Origin: RYN-230 sp963713815
GTDB taxonomy: Bacteria > Actinomycetota > Actinomycetes > Streptosporangiales > Streptosporangiaceae
NCBI GenBank assembly: GCA_963713815.1
Contig: CAVQNH010000042.1
Location: 124,001 to 188,000, forward strand
Reading direction: 5' to 3'
DNA length: 64,000 bases
The translations under genes were made by a program, and so were the position numbers. The notes under the pieces were generated by a model that saw only the letters and a list, made by a program, of their open reading frames with translations, searched no databases and was not told where the DNA came from. Of this stretch, positions 50,360 to 59,155 are shown in pieces; position 1 is the first letter of the stretch, and each line of letters starts with the position of its first letter.

Positions 50360-51382
50360 CAGAACGCCTTCACGTCCGCGCCGGCCTGGGCCACGAAGCA
50401 CGCGGCTGCGTGCTCCGGACCCAGCTCAGCCAGCTCCGGGGTGGCCTGGTGGCACTGGTCGATGGCCAGCGGGCAGCGCCAGCGGAACCGGCATCCGGGC
50501 ACCGGGTCGATGACCCGGGGCGGCTCGCCGCGGTCGGTCTCCGCGGTGACGTCCAGCGGGGCCCGCGGGTCCGGCACCGCGGACAGCAGCAGCTGGGTGT
50601 ACGGGTGCTTCGGTGCCCCCAGTACCTCTTCCACCGGGCCGGACTCCGCGATCTGGCCCGCATACATCACGATGAGCCGGTCCGCGATGTAGCGCGCGCT
50701 GGCGATGTCGTGGGTGATGTACAGGATCGAGACCCCTTCCTCGTCGCGCAGCCGGGCCATCAGGTTGAGCAGCCCGATCCGGATGGACACGTCCAGCATG
50801 GACACCGGCTCGTCGGCCAGGATCAGCTTCGGCCGCAGGGCCAGGGCCTGGGCGAAGCCGACCCGCTGCCGCTGGCCGCCGCTCAGCTCGTGCGGGTAGC
50901 GCTGCAGCACCTCGGCGGCCGGGGTCAGCCCCACCACCTCGAAGACCCGCTCGGCCTCGGCGCGGCCGCTGCTCGGCGGACAGCTCCGGCCGGTGCAGCT
51001 TGAGGCCGCGCAGCACGCCGTGCGAGATCCGCAGCACCGGGTTGATGGAGCTGAACGGGTCCTGGAAGACCATCGGGACCAGCCCGGTGTAGCGCAGGGT
51101 GTCGGCGCGGGAGCGCAGCCGCGACACCGGCTGACCCTGGAAGTAGATCTCGCCGCTGGTCGGCTTGTACAGCTTGGCCAGCAGCCGGGCGATGGTGCTC
51201 TTGCCGCTGCCGCTTTCCCCGGCCAGGGCGACGATCTCCCGGTCCCCGATGTCGAGGCTGACGTCATCGACCGCGTGCAGGGTGCGGCGGGACAGCGCGC
51301 CCCCGATCTTGAAGTGCTTGCTGAGTCCTTCGGTGCGCAGCAGCAGCGGCGCCGCGCCGTCCTGGGCCGGGGCGTCACTCAT
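50359..51382 (-). CDS. Opp/Dpp-type ABC transporter ATPase F, frameshifted
   Basis: N-terminal part from ATG 51382 (MSDAPAQDG): LSKHFKIGG, Walker A GESGSGKST, VFQDPFSSINPV, through RPELSAEQ. The C-terminal part is in another frame: EAERVFEVVGL, signature ELSGGQRQRVGFAQAL, Walker B LILADEPVSMLD, H-loop ITHD and the oligopeptide C-terminal region CRFRWRCPLA. Removing one base near 50958-50964 (CGGCGCGG run) gives an uninterrupted ATPase. It is probably a sequence error; if real, the importer is inactive. It overlaps OppD and GH4. Confidence 0.87.
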
Positions 51383-52466
51383 CGCTGCTGCCTTCCTCCG
51401 TGGCCACGCTCCCCGCGGCGCCGCCGCCGGCCGCCACGCTGCTCACGCTGCCGGTGGCGGAGCCGGGCGGCGGGGTACCGTTGCGGAGATTTTGATCTGG
51501 CCGGTGATCTGGACTGTGCAGCAGGCAGCGGACCTGCACCGGCCCGGCCTGGTAGAGCTCGGGCGGCGTGGCCCGGCACTCATCCATGACCTGGGGGCAG
51601 CGCGGCGCGAACCGGCAGCCCGCCGGGGGCCGGGCCAGGTCCGGCGGGGCGCCCGGGATGCCGGTCAGCGGCAGCCGGGGCCCGCGGATCGAGGGGAACG
51701 CGTCCAGCAGCCCGATGCTGTACGGGTGGCGCGGGGCGTCGAAGACCTCCCGGGTCGGGCCGAACTCGGCCACCTGGCCTGCGTACATGACCATCAGCCG
51801 GTCGGAGAAGTGGCTGACCAGCGACATGTCGTGGGTAACGAAGATGATCGCGAACCCGAGGCGCTCCTGCAGCTCCTTGATCTGGACCATCAGCGAGCGC
51901 TGCGCCACCACGTCCAGCGCGGAGGTCGGCTCGTCCATGATGACCAGGTCCGGGGTGAACAGCATGGCCATCGCGATCATGGACCGCTGCCGCATCCCGC
52001 CGGACAGCTGGAACGGGTAGCTCTTGAGGTGCACCGGGTCGATGCCGACCATGCGGAGCACCTCGGCGGACCGCCCGGCGATCTCGGGCTTGGACGTCAC
52101 GCCGTGGGCCCGCATCGCGTCCTTGAACTGCGCGCCGATCGACTTGACCGGGTTGAGCGCGTTCATCGCGCTCTGCATGACCACGGACAGGTCCTTCCAG
52201 CGCACCGCGGCCAGCTGGCGGTCGGTCAGCCCGACCAGGCTGCGGCCCTGGAAGGTCACGCTGCCGCCGGTGATCTCGGCCGGCGGGACCAGCAGCTGGG
52301 CGATCGCGAACAGCAGGGTCGACTTGCCGCAGCCGGACTCGCCGACCACGCCGATGAACTCCCCGGGGTCCAGGTCGAAGCTGACGTCCTGGACCGCGCG
52401 GACCGTGCCGCGGTCCATCGCGTACTCCACGGTCAGGCCGCTGACCTGGAGGATCGGGTCAGGCAC
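51375..52466 (-). CDS. Opp/Dpp-type ABC transporter ATPase D
   Basis: 363 residues. Walker A GESGCGKSTLL, Q-loop SVVMQSAMNALNPVKS, signature QLSGGMRQRSMIAMAM, Walker B LVIMDEPTSALD, H-loop FVTHD and the oligopeptide-type C-terminal cysteine motif CRFAPRCPQVMDEC. It also has a low-complexity Gly/Ser/Ala tail. Partner of OppF. It overlaps its neighbours by 8 bp. Confidence 0.95.
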   Translation of the reverse strand: MPDPILQVSGLTVEYAMDRGTVRAVQDVSFDLDPGEFIGVVGESGCGKSTLLFAIAQLLVPPAEITGGSVTFQGRSLVGLTDRQLAAVRWKDLSVVMQSAMNALNPVKSIGAQFKDAMRAHGVTSKPEIAGRSAEVLRMVGIDPVHLKSYPFQLSGGMRQRSMIAMAMLFTPDLVIMDEPTSALDVVAQRSLMVQIKELQERLGFAIIFVTHDMSLVSHFSDRLMVMYAGQVAEFGPTREVFDAPRHPYSIGLLDAFPSIRGPRLPLTGIPGAPPDLARPPAGCRFAPRCPQVMDECRATPPELYQAGPVQVRCLLHSPDHRPDQNLRNGTPPPGSATGSVSSVAAGGGAAGSVATEEGSSDE

Positions 52467-53430
52467 GGGTCACCCGCTTCCTTCGCACCGGCCGCAGCGC
52501 GGGGTTGCCGATCTCGTCGAAGGCGTAGTTGAGCAGGGCGAACGCCGCCCCGAGCGCGGCGATGCAGGCCCCGGGGGCGAGCGCCCACATGGGCTGGCCG
52601 GTCTGCAGCGCCGCGTTGTTCTGCGCCCAGTAGAGCATCGTCCCCCAGCTCTGCGTGTTCGGGTCGCCCAGGCCGATGAACTGCAGGCTGGAGGCGAACA
52701 GCACCGCGTACAGCGCGTTGGTCAGGAAGCTCGCCACGATCAGCGAGGTCATCGTCGGGATGACCTCGACCACGATGATGTAGAGCCGCCGCTCCCCGCG
52801 GACCCGGGCCGCCTCCAGGAAGTCCCGGTGGCGCAGCGACAGCGCCTGCGAGCGCAGCTGGCGCGCGGTGTAGGACCAGCTGGTCACCGTGATGACCAGG
52901 ATCAGCACCAGCGTGCCGCCGCCGTGCGCGTACCCGGCGATGATGATCAGGAGCGGGAACAGCGGGATGACCAGCAGCACGTCGGTGAGCAGGCTCAGCG
53001 AGCCGTCCCACAGGCCGCCCAGGTAGGCGGCGGCCACGCCGATCAGGACCGCGATCCCGGTCGCGGCCAGGCCGACCACGAACGCGATGATCATCACGTT
53101 GCGGGTCCCGTAGACCAGCTGGGCCCACATGTCCTGGCCATAGGCGGTGGTGCCGAGCAGGTGGGCGGTGGACAGGCCCAGCTTCGGGGCGTAGGCGTCC
53201 GCGCTGGGGCTGTCCTTCGCGATCAGCCCGGGGAACAGCGCGGCGAACAGGAAGATGAGCAGCAGCACGGTGCCCGTGGTCGCCTTGCGGTTGTGCCGGA
53301 TCGCGCGGCCCATCCGGGCCAGCGCGTGATCGGCCGGCGGGCGGGTCCGCCCGGCCACCGGGCCGGGCTCGGTGCCGGCCACCTGGCCGGTGGTGTCGGG
53401 GGCGGTGGGCATCCCGATGGGCAGTGACAT
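52459..53430 (-). CDS. Opp/Dpp-type ABC transporter permease C
   Basis: 323 residues from ATG 53430 (MSLPIGMPTAPDTTGQ). TM1 is FLFAALFPGLIA after a cytosolic N-terminus. The BPD_transp motif with the EAA-like loop is LEAARVRGERRLYIIVVEVIP. LLGTTAYGQDMWAQLVYGTR is typical of DppC. The gene starts 2 bp after the DppB stop. Confidence 0.93.
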   Translation of the reverse strand: MSLPIGMPTAPDTTGQVAGTEPGPVAGRTRPPADHALARMGRAIRHNRKATTGTVLLLIFLFAALFPGLIAKDSPSADAYAPKLGLSTAHLLGTTAYGQDMWAQLVYGTRNVMIIAFVVGLAATGIAVLIGVAAAYLGGLWDGSLSLLTDVLLVIPLFPLLIIIAGYAHGGGTLVLILVITVTSWSYTARQLRSQALSLRHRDFLEAARVRGERRLYIIVVEVIPTMTSLIVASFLTNALYAVLFASSLQFIGLGDPNTQSWGTMLYWAQNNAALQTGQPMWALAPGACIAALGAAFALLNYAFDEIGNPALRPVRRKRVTRA

Positions 53431-53432
53431 GG

Positions 53433-54419
53433 CTACCCCGCCGTCCTGGTGCGCGGGTCGAGCAGCGCGGTGGCGATGTCGGCGAGCAGGATGGCGAAGA
53501 GCACCGCGACGGTGATGAGCAGGAACAGGGCCTGCTCCAGGGGGTAGTCCTCGCCCTGCACCGCCTGCAGCAGGAGGAAGCCGACGCCCGGGTAGTTGAA
53601 CACGTACTCGATGAGGATCGCGCCGCTGACCACGAAGCCCAGGGACATGGCGAACCCGGTCAGGTTGGGCAGGATGGCGTTGCGGGCCGCGTAGTCGGTC
53701 ATGATCCGGCGGCCCGGCAGCCCCTTGGCCCGGGCCATCCGCACGTAGTCCTCGGCCAGCGTGGTGATCATCGTGTTCCGCATGGTCAGGATCCAGGTAC
53801 CGATCGTGGTGATCAGCAGGGTGATGGCGGGCAGGAACGCGTGGGACAGCACGTCCTGGAAGAAGGTGAGGTTCAGGCCGGGGCTGTCGGTGGACACGTA
53901 GTAGCCGCCCTGGGTGGGCAGCCAGCCCAGCGTGATCCCGAAGATCAGCACCAGCACCATGCCCACCCAGAAGTACGGAATCGCCGAGGTGATCACGAAT
54001 ACCGGCGGCACCACGCTGTCCAGCCGCCCGCCGCGGCGCCAGGCGGACAGGATGCCCAGCCCGGTACCGAGGATGAAGGCCAGCACCGTGGTCACGCCGA
54101 CCAGGCCCACGGTCCACCAGATCGCGCTGCCGATGACCGAGGTCACCGACTCCGGGTAGAAGTCCAGCGACGGCCCGAAGTTGCCGGTGAAGACCTGATG
54201 CAGGTAGCTGAAGTACTGGGCGACTATGCCTTTCTGCGTGTTGACCCCGAACAGGACTTCCAGGGCGTGCAGGGTGCCCGGGCCGAGCTGCCCGTGGAAC
54301 TTGCTCAGCATGGCCAGCGCGGGGTTTCCCGGCATCAGCCGGGGGAGCAGGAAGTTGAGGGTCAGTGCCGCCCACAGCGTTATCACGAAGAAGCCGAGGC
54401 GGCGCAGCGCGAATCTCAA
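53433..54419 (-). CDS. Opp/Dpp-type ABC transporter permease B
   Basis: 328 residues. TM1 FFVITLWAALTLNFLLPRLMPGNP is the DppB family start. The cytosolic EAA loop is AEDYVRMARAKGLPGRRIMTDYAARNAILP, with a late VEYVFNYPG-type segment (LIEYVFNYPGVGFLLL). Six TM segments. It is separated from the binding-protein gene by a strong stem-loop (54475-54513). Confidence 0.95.
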   Translation of the reverse strand: MRFALRRLGFFVITLWAALTLNFLLPRLMPGNPALAMLSKFHGQLGPGTLHALEVLFGVNTQKGIVAQYFSYLHQVFTGNFGPSLDFYPESVTSVIGSAIWWTVGLVGVTTVLAFILGTGLGILSAWRRGGRLDSVVPPVFVITSAIPYFWVGMVLVLIFGITLGWLPTQGGYYVSTDSPGLNLTFFQDVLSHAFLPAITLLITTIGTWILTMRNTMITTLAEDYVRMARAKGLPGRRIMTDYAARNAILPNLTGFAMSLGFVVSGAILIEYVFNYPGVGFLLLQAVQGEDYPLEQALFLLITVAVLFAILLADIATALLDPRTRTAG

Positions 54420-54474
54420 GCCGGTCTCCTCGCGATCATGGTCCGCTCCTCATCCAGGGTGTCCGGGCTGACGG

Positions 54475-54513
54475 TGCTGCGGGCCCGGGGGCGGGGCCCC
54501 CGGGCCCGCAGCA
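54475..54513. terminator. Intercistronic stem-loop between binding protein and permease genes
   Basis: A perfect 17-bp stem (left arm TGCTGCGGGCCCGGGGG) with loop CGGGG, four bases beyond the binding-protein stop. Such structures usually give partial termination or protect the 5' message, so that the binding protein is made in excess of the permeases. Confidence 0.75.
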
Positions 54514-54517
54514 TCCG

Positions 54518-56198
54518 CTACTTCGCCTTGAGGTGCAGCAGCACCTGCTCCATGTCCGGGTACGCGTAGGCAGCCGGCTGGGCGTAGGGGTTGCCGGGCG
54601 TCGGCCAGCCAGTCAGCGACGAGTCGTCGTACTGGTACCAGTCAACGGCCTGGACCACCGGGATGATGGGCAGGTCGGTGAGCATGACCTGTTCCACCTG
54701 GCCAATGATCGCGTGCTGCTGCGTCACCGAGGTGGACGCGGCGTACTCGGTGAACAGCTTGTCCGTGGCCGGGTTGCTGTACCGCTCGTAGTTGGTCGTC
54801 GCCGTCTGGCCGATGGGCGCGGTGCCCGCCGAGTCCAGCCAGTTCCGCAGCTCGTAGTACGGGCTCGGGCCGAACGTCTGCTGGTCGTAGAAGGCGAGCT
54901 GGTACTTGCCCGTGTAGAGGGAGGCGGTGAAGTCGGTGTTGCTCAGGTTGTCCGGCGTCACCTGGATACCGACCGCCTTGAGGTTCTGGGCGACCACCTG
55001 CATCGAGGCGACCCAGTCGGAGTAGTCGCCGATGTTGATGACGGAGAAGGAGAGCTTCTGGCCCTTCGAATTCGCCATGATGCCGTCGGAGCCCATCTTG
55101 AACCCGGCCGAGGCCAGTATCTGCTTCGCCTTCGCCGGGTCGTAGCTGTAGTGGTACTTGCTGATCAGCGAGGAGTTCAGCCAGCTGGAGAACGTCGGCG
55201 TGACGATGCCGGCCTGGTTGGCGGGCGGCTCATACCCCGACTCGCCGATCGAGGAGACCTTGGCCCGGTCGATCGCGTCCGACATGGCCTGACGGACCTT
55301 GACGTTAGCGAGCAGGGGGTTCTTCAGGTTCGGGATCAGTGAGACGTTGACCGTCGGCGGGAACCAGTAGTGGAAGCTGGGGCTCTTCGCCGTGTAGAAG
55401 GACTTGATCGACGGGATGTACTGCGAGCCCCACTGCGCCTGGCCGTTCGCCAGCTGGTCATTGGCCGTGTTGTTGCTGGTGAATGCCGGGTACTGCACCT
55501 TGGTGACCTTCGGCAGGCCGGGCTGCCAGTAGTGCGGGTTGGCCGTGTAGGTGATGTTCGCCTTGGTGCACGGGTTCACCTTGTACGGGCCGGTGCCCAC
55601 CGGGTTGCTGTCCGGGTAGGACACCGGGTTGCTGATCTTCGACCAGATGTGCTGCGGCACGATCGGCGTCTGGCCGGCGATGTAGTAGAAGGCCGGCACG
55701 GCCGGGTGCTTGAACTTCATGACCACCTGGTTGGAGCCGGACTGGGTCACGCTGGACAGCACCGCCCAGTCCCCGGTCAGGTCCAGGGCCGGGTACTTCT
55801 TGATCAGGTTGAACGTGTACACCACGTCCGCGGCCGTCATCGGGGTCCCGTCGCTGAACTTGACCCCGCTGCGGATGGTGAAGGTCAGCGAGGTGTTACC
55901 CGACCCCCACTTCCAGGAGCGTGGCCAGCATGGGTGTGGTCTTGCCGTTCTGCAGCGCGTTGACGTAGACCAGCGGCTCGTAGACGAACCCCACCGACAG
56001 CAGCGTGTCCGAGCCGTTGAACGGGCTGAAGTTGCAGGTCCAGAGGGCGCCGTTCTCGTTGGAGATGGTGACGGTGTTCGTCGCCTTGGTACTGCCATTG
56101 CCGTTGCTGCCGCCGTTGCCACCGCCCTTGCCGGCGCTGCAGGCGGCCGCGAGCAGGCCGACCGCGACGAGGGCCCCGATTGCCTTGAGGCGTCTCAT
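54518..56198 (-). CDS. Extracellular solute-binding protein (family 5, oligopeptide/oligosaccharide type), frameshifted
   Basis: ATG 56198 opens a lipoprotein signal (MRRLKAIGALVAVGLLAAAC with the lipobox Cys) and a Gly/Asn/Ser linker, then ISNENGALWTCNFSPF and VYEPLVYVNALQNGKTTPML. From about 55915 the reading continues in another frame: SWKWGSGNTSLTFTIRSGVK, FSDGTPMTAADVVYTF, NPHYWQPGLPK and on to the end. Deleting one base near 55915 restores LATLWKWGSG, which suits the family. It is second in the operon, with its ATG overlapping the ROK kinase stop. In Opp-type sugar systems such proteins bind cello- or chito-oligosaccharides. Confidence 0.88.
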
Positions 56199-57274
56199 GA
56201 CTGAAGCCTTTCGGTTTGTGGATGGGAATGTTGGGTTACCGGGGCGCCGTCGACGGCGCCATCTGCCCGGGCGGTGTCCGTCCGGGCGTTATCTGCGTGT
56301 GGGGTGTTGTCTGCGGTGCGGGCTGGGCCGGGCCGGGGGTCGTGGCCGGCGTGAGATGCGAGGTCATCGAGGCTGATCTCCGCTCCGGCGGCGTCCGCGG
56401 CCAGGGCCACCGCGCCGATCAGCGGGGCGTCGTCGGGGAAGCGGGCGGGGACGAGTTCGGGCGGGAACGGGGTGCCCGCCTTCAGGGCCTCCTCCAGGCC
56501 CGGCCGCAGCCGCTCCCAGGACCGGACCAGGCCGCCGCCCACCGCGATCCGGGCCGGGTTCACGCTAATGGCCAGGTTGACCACATGGAATGCCAGTTCG
56601 GTAACGAACTCGGTCACCAGCCGATCCAGCCCCGGTTCGCTGGCCGCGGCGCCGAACACGTCGGCGGCTCCCATCGGCTCGGGCGCCCGGCGGGCCAGGG
56701 CCTGGCCGCTGATCATGTCCTCCAGCACGACCCGGGCGCCGAGCGGGAGGCCCACGTCGGCGAGCGCGCGGAGGTTGTAGCCGATCTCGCCGGCGGCGCC
56801 GTCCGCGCCCGCCACGACCTGCCCGCCGATGACCAGGGCGGTCGAGAGCCCGGTGCCCAGGTTCAGGTAGATGGCCGGGTCGCAGTCCGCCAGGGCGCCC
56901 CAGCGCACCTCGGCCTGGGCGGCCGCCTTGGCGTCGGTGGCCATCCGGATCGCCGCCCCCGGGAAGGCGGCGCGCAGCTCCCGGCCGAGCGGGAGGTCAC
57001 CCCAGCCGCTGATGGCCGGGGCCAGGTCCACCCGGTCCTCGAACGGGATCCCGAAGGTCGAGACGCCGACGGCGGCCAGGGTGGCGCCGGGGGCCGCGGT
57101 GCCCAGCAGGTCCCGGGCGGCCTGCACGCCCCGGCCGAAACTGGCCCGGGCACCGAGTTCGCCGCCGCTGCCCACCGTGGCCGAGCCGAGCCGGGTCCCG
57201 TCCAGGCTGCAGACCGCGGCGGCAATCTTGGTGCCGCCGAAGTCGAGCCCGAGAATGACGGGAGACGGGAACAT
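56195..57274 (-). CDS. ROK family sugar kinase without the zinc-binding motif
   Basis: 359 residues. LGLDFGGTKIAAAV (ATP), VGVSTFGIP, ATDAKAAAQAE, LNLGTGLSTALVIGG and GEIGYNLRAL. The usual GHxxCGCGxxGC zinc segment is absent: the region reads GEIGYNLRALADVGLPLG. The last about 45 residues are a Thr/Asp/Ala low-complexity tail. It leads the uptake operon. BglK-like ROK kinases phosphorylate cellobiose-type disaccharides for GH4 enzymes, a good fit with the GH4 here. Confidence 0.87.
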   Translation of the reverse strand: MFPSPVILGLDFGGTKIAAAVCSLDGTRLGSATVGSGGELGARASFGRGVQAARDLLGTAAPGATLAAVGVSTFGIPFEDRVDLAPAISGWGDLPLGRELRAAFPGAAIRMATDAKAAAQAEVRWGALADCDPAIYLNLGTGLSTALVIGGQVVAGADGAAGEIGYNLRALADVGLPLGARVVLEDMISGQALARRAPEPMGAADVFGAAASEPGLDRLVTEFVTELAFHVVNLAISVNPARIAVGGGLVRSWERLRPGLEEALKAGTPFPPELVPARFPDDAPLIGAVALAADAAGAEISLDDLASHAGHDPRPGPARTADNTPHADNARTDTARADGAVDGAPVTQHSHPQTERLQS

Positions 57275-57318
57275 GGCGCCTGCCTGGGATAACTCAGCCG
57301 ATACGATGCCCTTGCGGA

Positions 57319-57347
57319 AGATTGTTAGGACAGTATCCTAACTATCT
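57319..57347. promoter_or_regulatory. 29-bp palindromic operator for the uptake operon (ROK-type)
   Basis: Core GTTAGGA-CAGTA-TCCTAAC (57324-57342) is perfectly inverted, extended by outer AGAT and ATCT arms. It lies 45 bp upstream of the ROK kinase start. TTAGGA-type palindromes are typical of NagC/XylR-family ROK repressors, and such a repressor is encoded divergently at 57765. Confidence 0.8.
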
Positions 57348-57477
57348 AGGGGCCACAAGCCCGCTCTGTGAAGTTCGTCCGGCCGCCTGACCGGGGGCCT
57401 GGACGGGTCCTGCCGTGCGGGCGGATGCCGCCTCGCTGGCCTGGGGTCACCCTGGCCACGGGAGCGGCTGGGCGGCT

Positions 57478-57527
57478 CGTGATCATGACTTGAGTGCCGT
57501 TCCGGCGGCACTCAAGTCATGATCACG
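57478..57527. repeat. Perfect 22-bp inverted repeat with CGTGATCATG ends
   Basis: The left arm begins CGTGATCATGACTTGAGTGC and the right arm is its exact inverse after a 6-base loop. The outer ten bases equal those of the repeat at 37248. It lies in a divergent promoter region, where a terminator is not expected. Confidence 0.85.
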
Positions 57528-57615
57528 AAGCCGTGGTCTCTGGGTGCTCGTGGCCCGTGTGGTTTGGCGGGTAGGTAGGGCGCCCGGGGCTGGGACCGGG
57601 AGGCTGCTGTGCCCG

Positions 57616-57735
57616 TCGTGCTGGCGGGCGGGGTTCCTGTCGTGCTGGCGGGCGGGGGTTCCGTGATGCTGGGGGGCGGGATTCCCGTGGTGCTGGCGGG
57701 CAGTTCCCGTGGAGCTGGCGGGCAGGTCCCGTGCT
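57616..57735. repeat. About 24-bp imperfect tandem repeat, five units
   Basis: Units built on GTGCTGGCGGGCGGGGTTCC recur at a 22-25 bp period immediately upstream of the ROK repressor. No gene is supported on either strand here. Confidence 0.75.
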
Positions 57736-57764
57736 GATGCGGGACGATGATGCGGGAGGTGGCA

Positions 57765-59042
57765 GTGACAGTCACGTCGGCCGGCGGTCTGGACGGCGCA
57801 ACGACCGGCGTGTCCGGCGCGCTGTCGGCGGCGCGTCCCCCGCTCATCCGGGCCATGAACGAGCAGCTGCTGATCGGCCACATCCGGGACCTGGGCCCCA
57901 TCTCCCGCGCGGATCTGGCCCGGCTGTCCGGGCTGTCCAAGCCGACCGTCTCGCTGGCGCTGGCCACGGTCGAGCGGGCCGGCCTGGTGCGGGTCGCCGG
58001 CCAGCGGACCGGGGTACCCGGGCGGTCTGCCCGTCTCTACGAGGTCCGCCCGGACGCGGGTTACGTGCTCGGCCTCGATATCGGCCACAAATACATCCGG
58101 GGGGCCCTCGCCGACCTGGCCGGCGGCATCCTGTCCGCCTCGGCCATCCCCTCGCGGGCGTCCAGCGTCCGCGGCCGGGTCGGTGAGCTCATCCAGCTTG
58201 CCGACGAGCTCTGCGCCCGCGCCGGGATCCCGCGGCAGGCCGTCACCCAGACCGTCATCGGCAGCCCCGGCGTCTACGACCCGCGGCGCAACTCCATGGC
58301 CCTGACCGGCGGCCTGCCCGGCTGGGACCGGCCCGCGGTCCTGGCCGACCTGCGCGCGGCGTTCGGCCAGTCGCTGGTGGTCGAGAACGACGTGGACGCC
58401 GCGGCCCTGGCCGAGCGGACCCACGGGCACGGCCGCGACGCGGACAGCTTCGCGTTCGTCTCGGTCGGCAGCGGGATCGGCATGGGCCTGGTGGTCGGCG
58501 GCCGCCTGCACCGGGGCATGCACGGCGTGGCCGGCGAGATCGCCTACCTGCCGATCTCGGGCGGCCAGGGAGCCGACCCCGGCGACGCCCGGCGCCGGGG
58601 ACCGCTGGAGGCGGCAGCCTCCGCCCCGGCCGTGGTCCGCGCCGCGCGGCGCGCGGGCATGCGGGGCCAGGTGTCCGCGCGCCGGGTGTTCGAGGCGGCC
58701 GCCGCCGGGGACGAGCGGGCCGCCGCCGTGGTGGCCGGGGAAGCCGAGCTGGTGGCCAGGGTGCTGTGCTGCGTGGTGACGATCGTCGACCCGGCCCTCA
58801 TCGTGCTCGGCGGCGGGGTGGGCCAGGCCCCCGGTTTCGCCGCCCTGGTCACCCGCGAGCTCGAGCAGATCGCCCCGGTCATGCCGGAGGTCCGGGTCAG
58901 CGCGCTGGGCAGTGACGTGGTGGTGCACGGCTGCCTGGCCGCCGGCGCGGAACTGGCCTGGAAGCAGCTCACCGCGACGCTGCCGGCCGCGCTGGGCCCG
59001 GACACCGGGATACCCGCCCAGGCGCAGGCCATGAACGGCTGA
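57765..59042 (+). CDS. ROK family transcriptional repressor (NagC/XylR type)
   Basis: 425 residues from GTG 57765, with GGGAGG at 57754-57759. N-terminal MarR-like HTH: LLIGHIRDLGPISRADLARL and LSGLSKPTVSLALATVERAGLV. The C-terminal ROK domain: GYVLGLDIGHKYIRGAL, VENDVDAAALAE, SVGSGIGMGLVVGG and GEIAYLP, again without the Cys zinc motif. It probably binds the 57319 operator and is released by the sugar or sugar phosphate handled by the divergent operon. Confidence 0.92.
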   Translation: MTVTSAGGLDGATTGVSGALSAARPPLIRAMNEQLLIGHIRDLGPISRADLARLSGLSKPTVSLALATVERAGLVRVAGQRTGVPGRSARLYEVRPDAGYVLGLDIGHKYIRGALADLAGGILSASAIPSRASSVRGRVGELIQLADELCARAGIPRQAVTQTVIGSPGVYDPRRNSMALTGGLPGWDRPAVLADLRAAFGQSLVVENDVDAAALAERTHGHGRDADSFAFVSVGSGIGMGLVVGGRLHRGMHGVAGEIAYLPISGGQGADPGDARRRGPLEAAASAPAVVRAARRAGMRGQVSARRVFEAAAAGDERAAAVVAGEAELVARVLCCVVTIVDPALIVLGGGVGQAPGFAALVTRELEQIAPVMPEVRVSALGSDVVVHGCLAAGAELAWKQLTATLPAALGPDTGIPAQAQAMNG

Positions 59043-59155
59043 GCCAGCCGGGCTCAGCGGGCGGGCTTCAGCGGGCAGGGCTCAGCGGCGCTAGCGGGGG
59101 CCGCCGAGCGGGCTCAGGGCTACCCGGGGCCAGCCGGGGCTAGCCGGGGCGCCGG

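Noticed and set aside
52459..54375. Single fused permease of 638 residues across DppC and DppB
   Set aside because: The first half is a shadow of DppB in another frame. The real DppC starts at 53430 with its own family N-terminus.
57483..58928. Minus-strand open frame of 481 residues opposite the ROK repressor
   Set aside because: It is antisense to a well-supported gene, His/Gln/Arg-rich, and its C-terminus is the 24-bp repeat.
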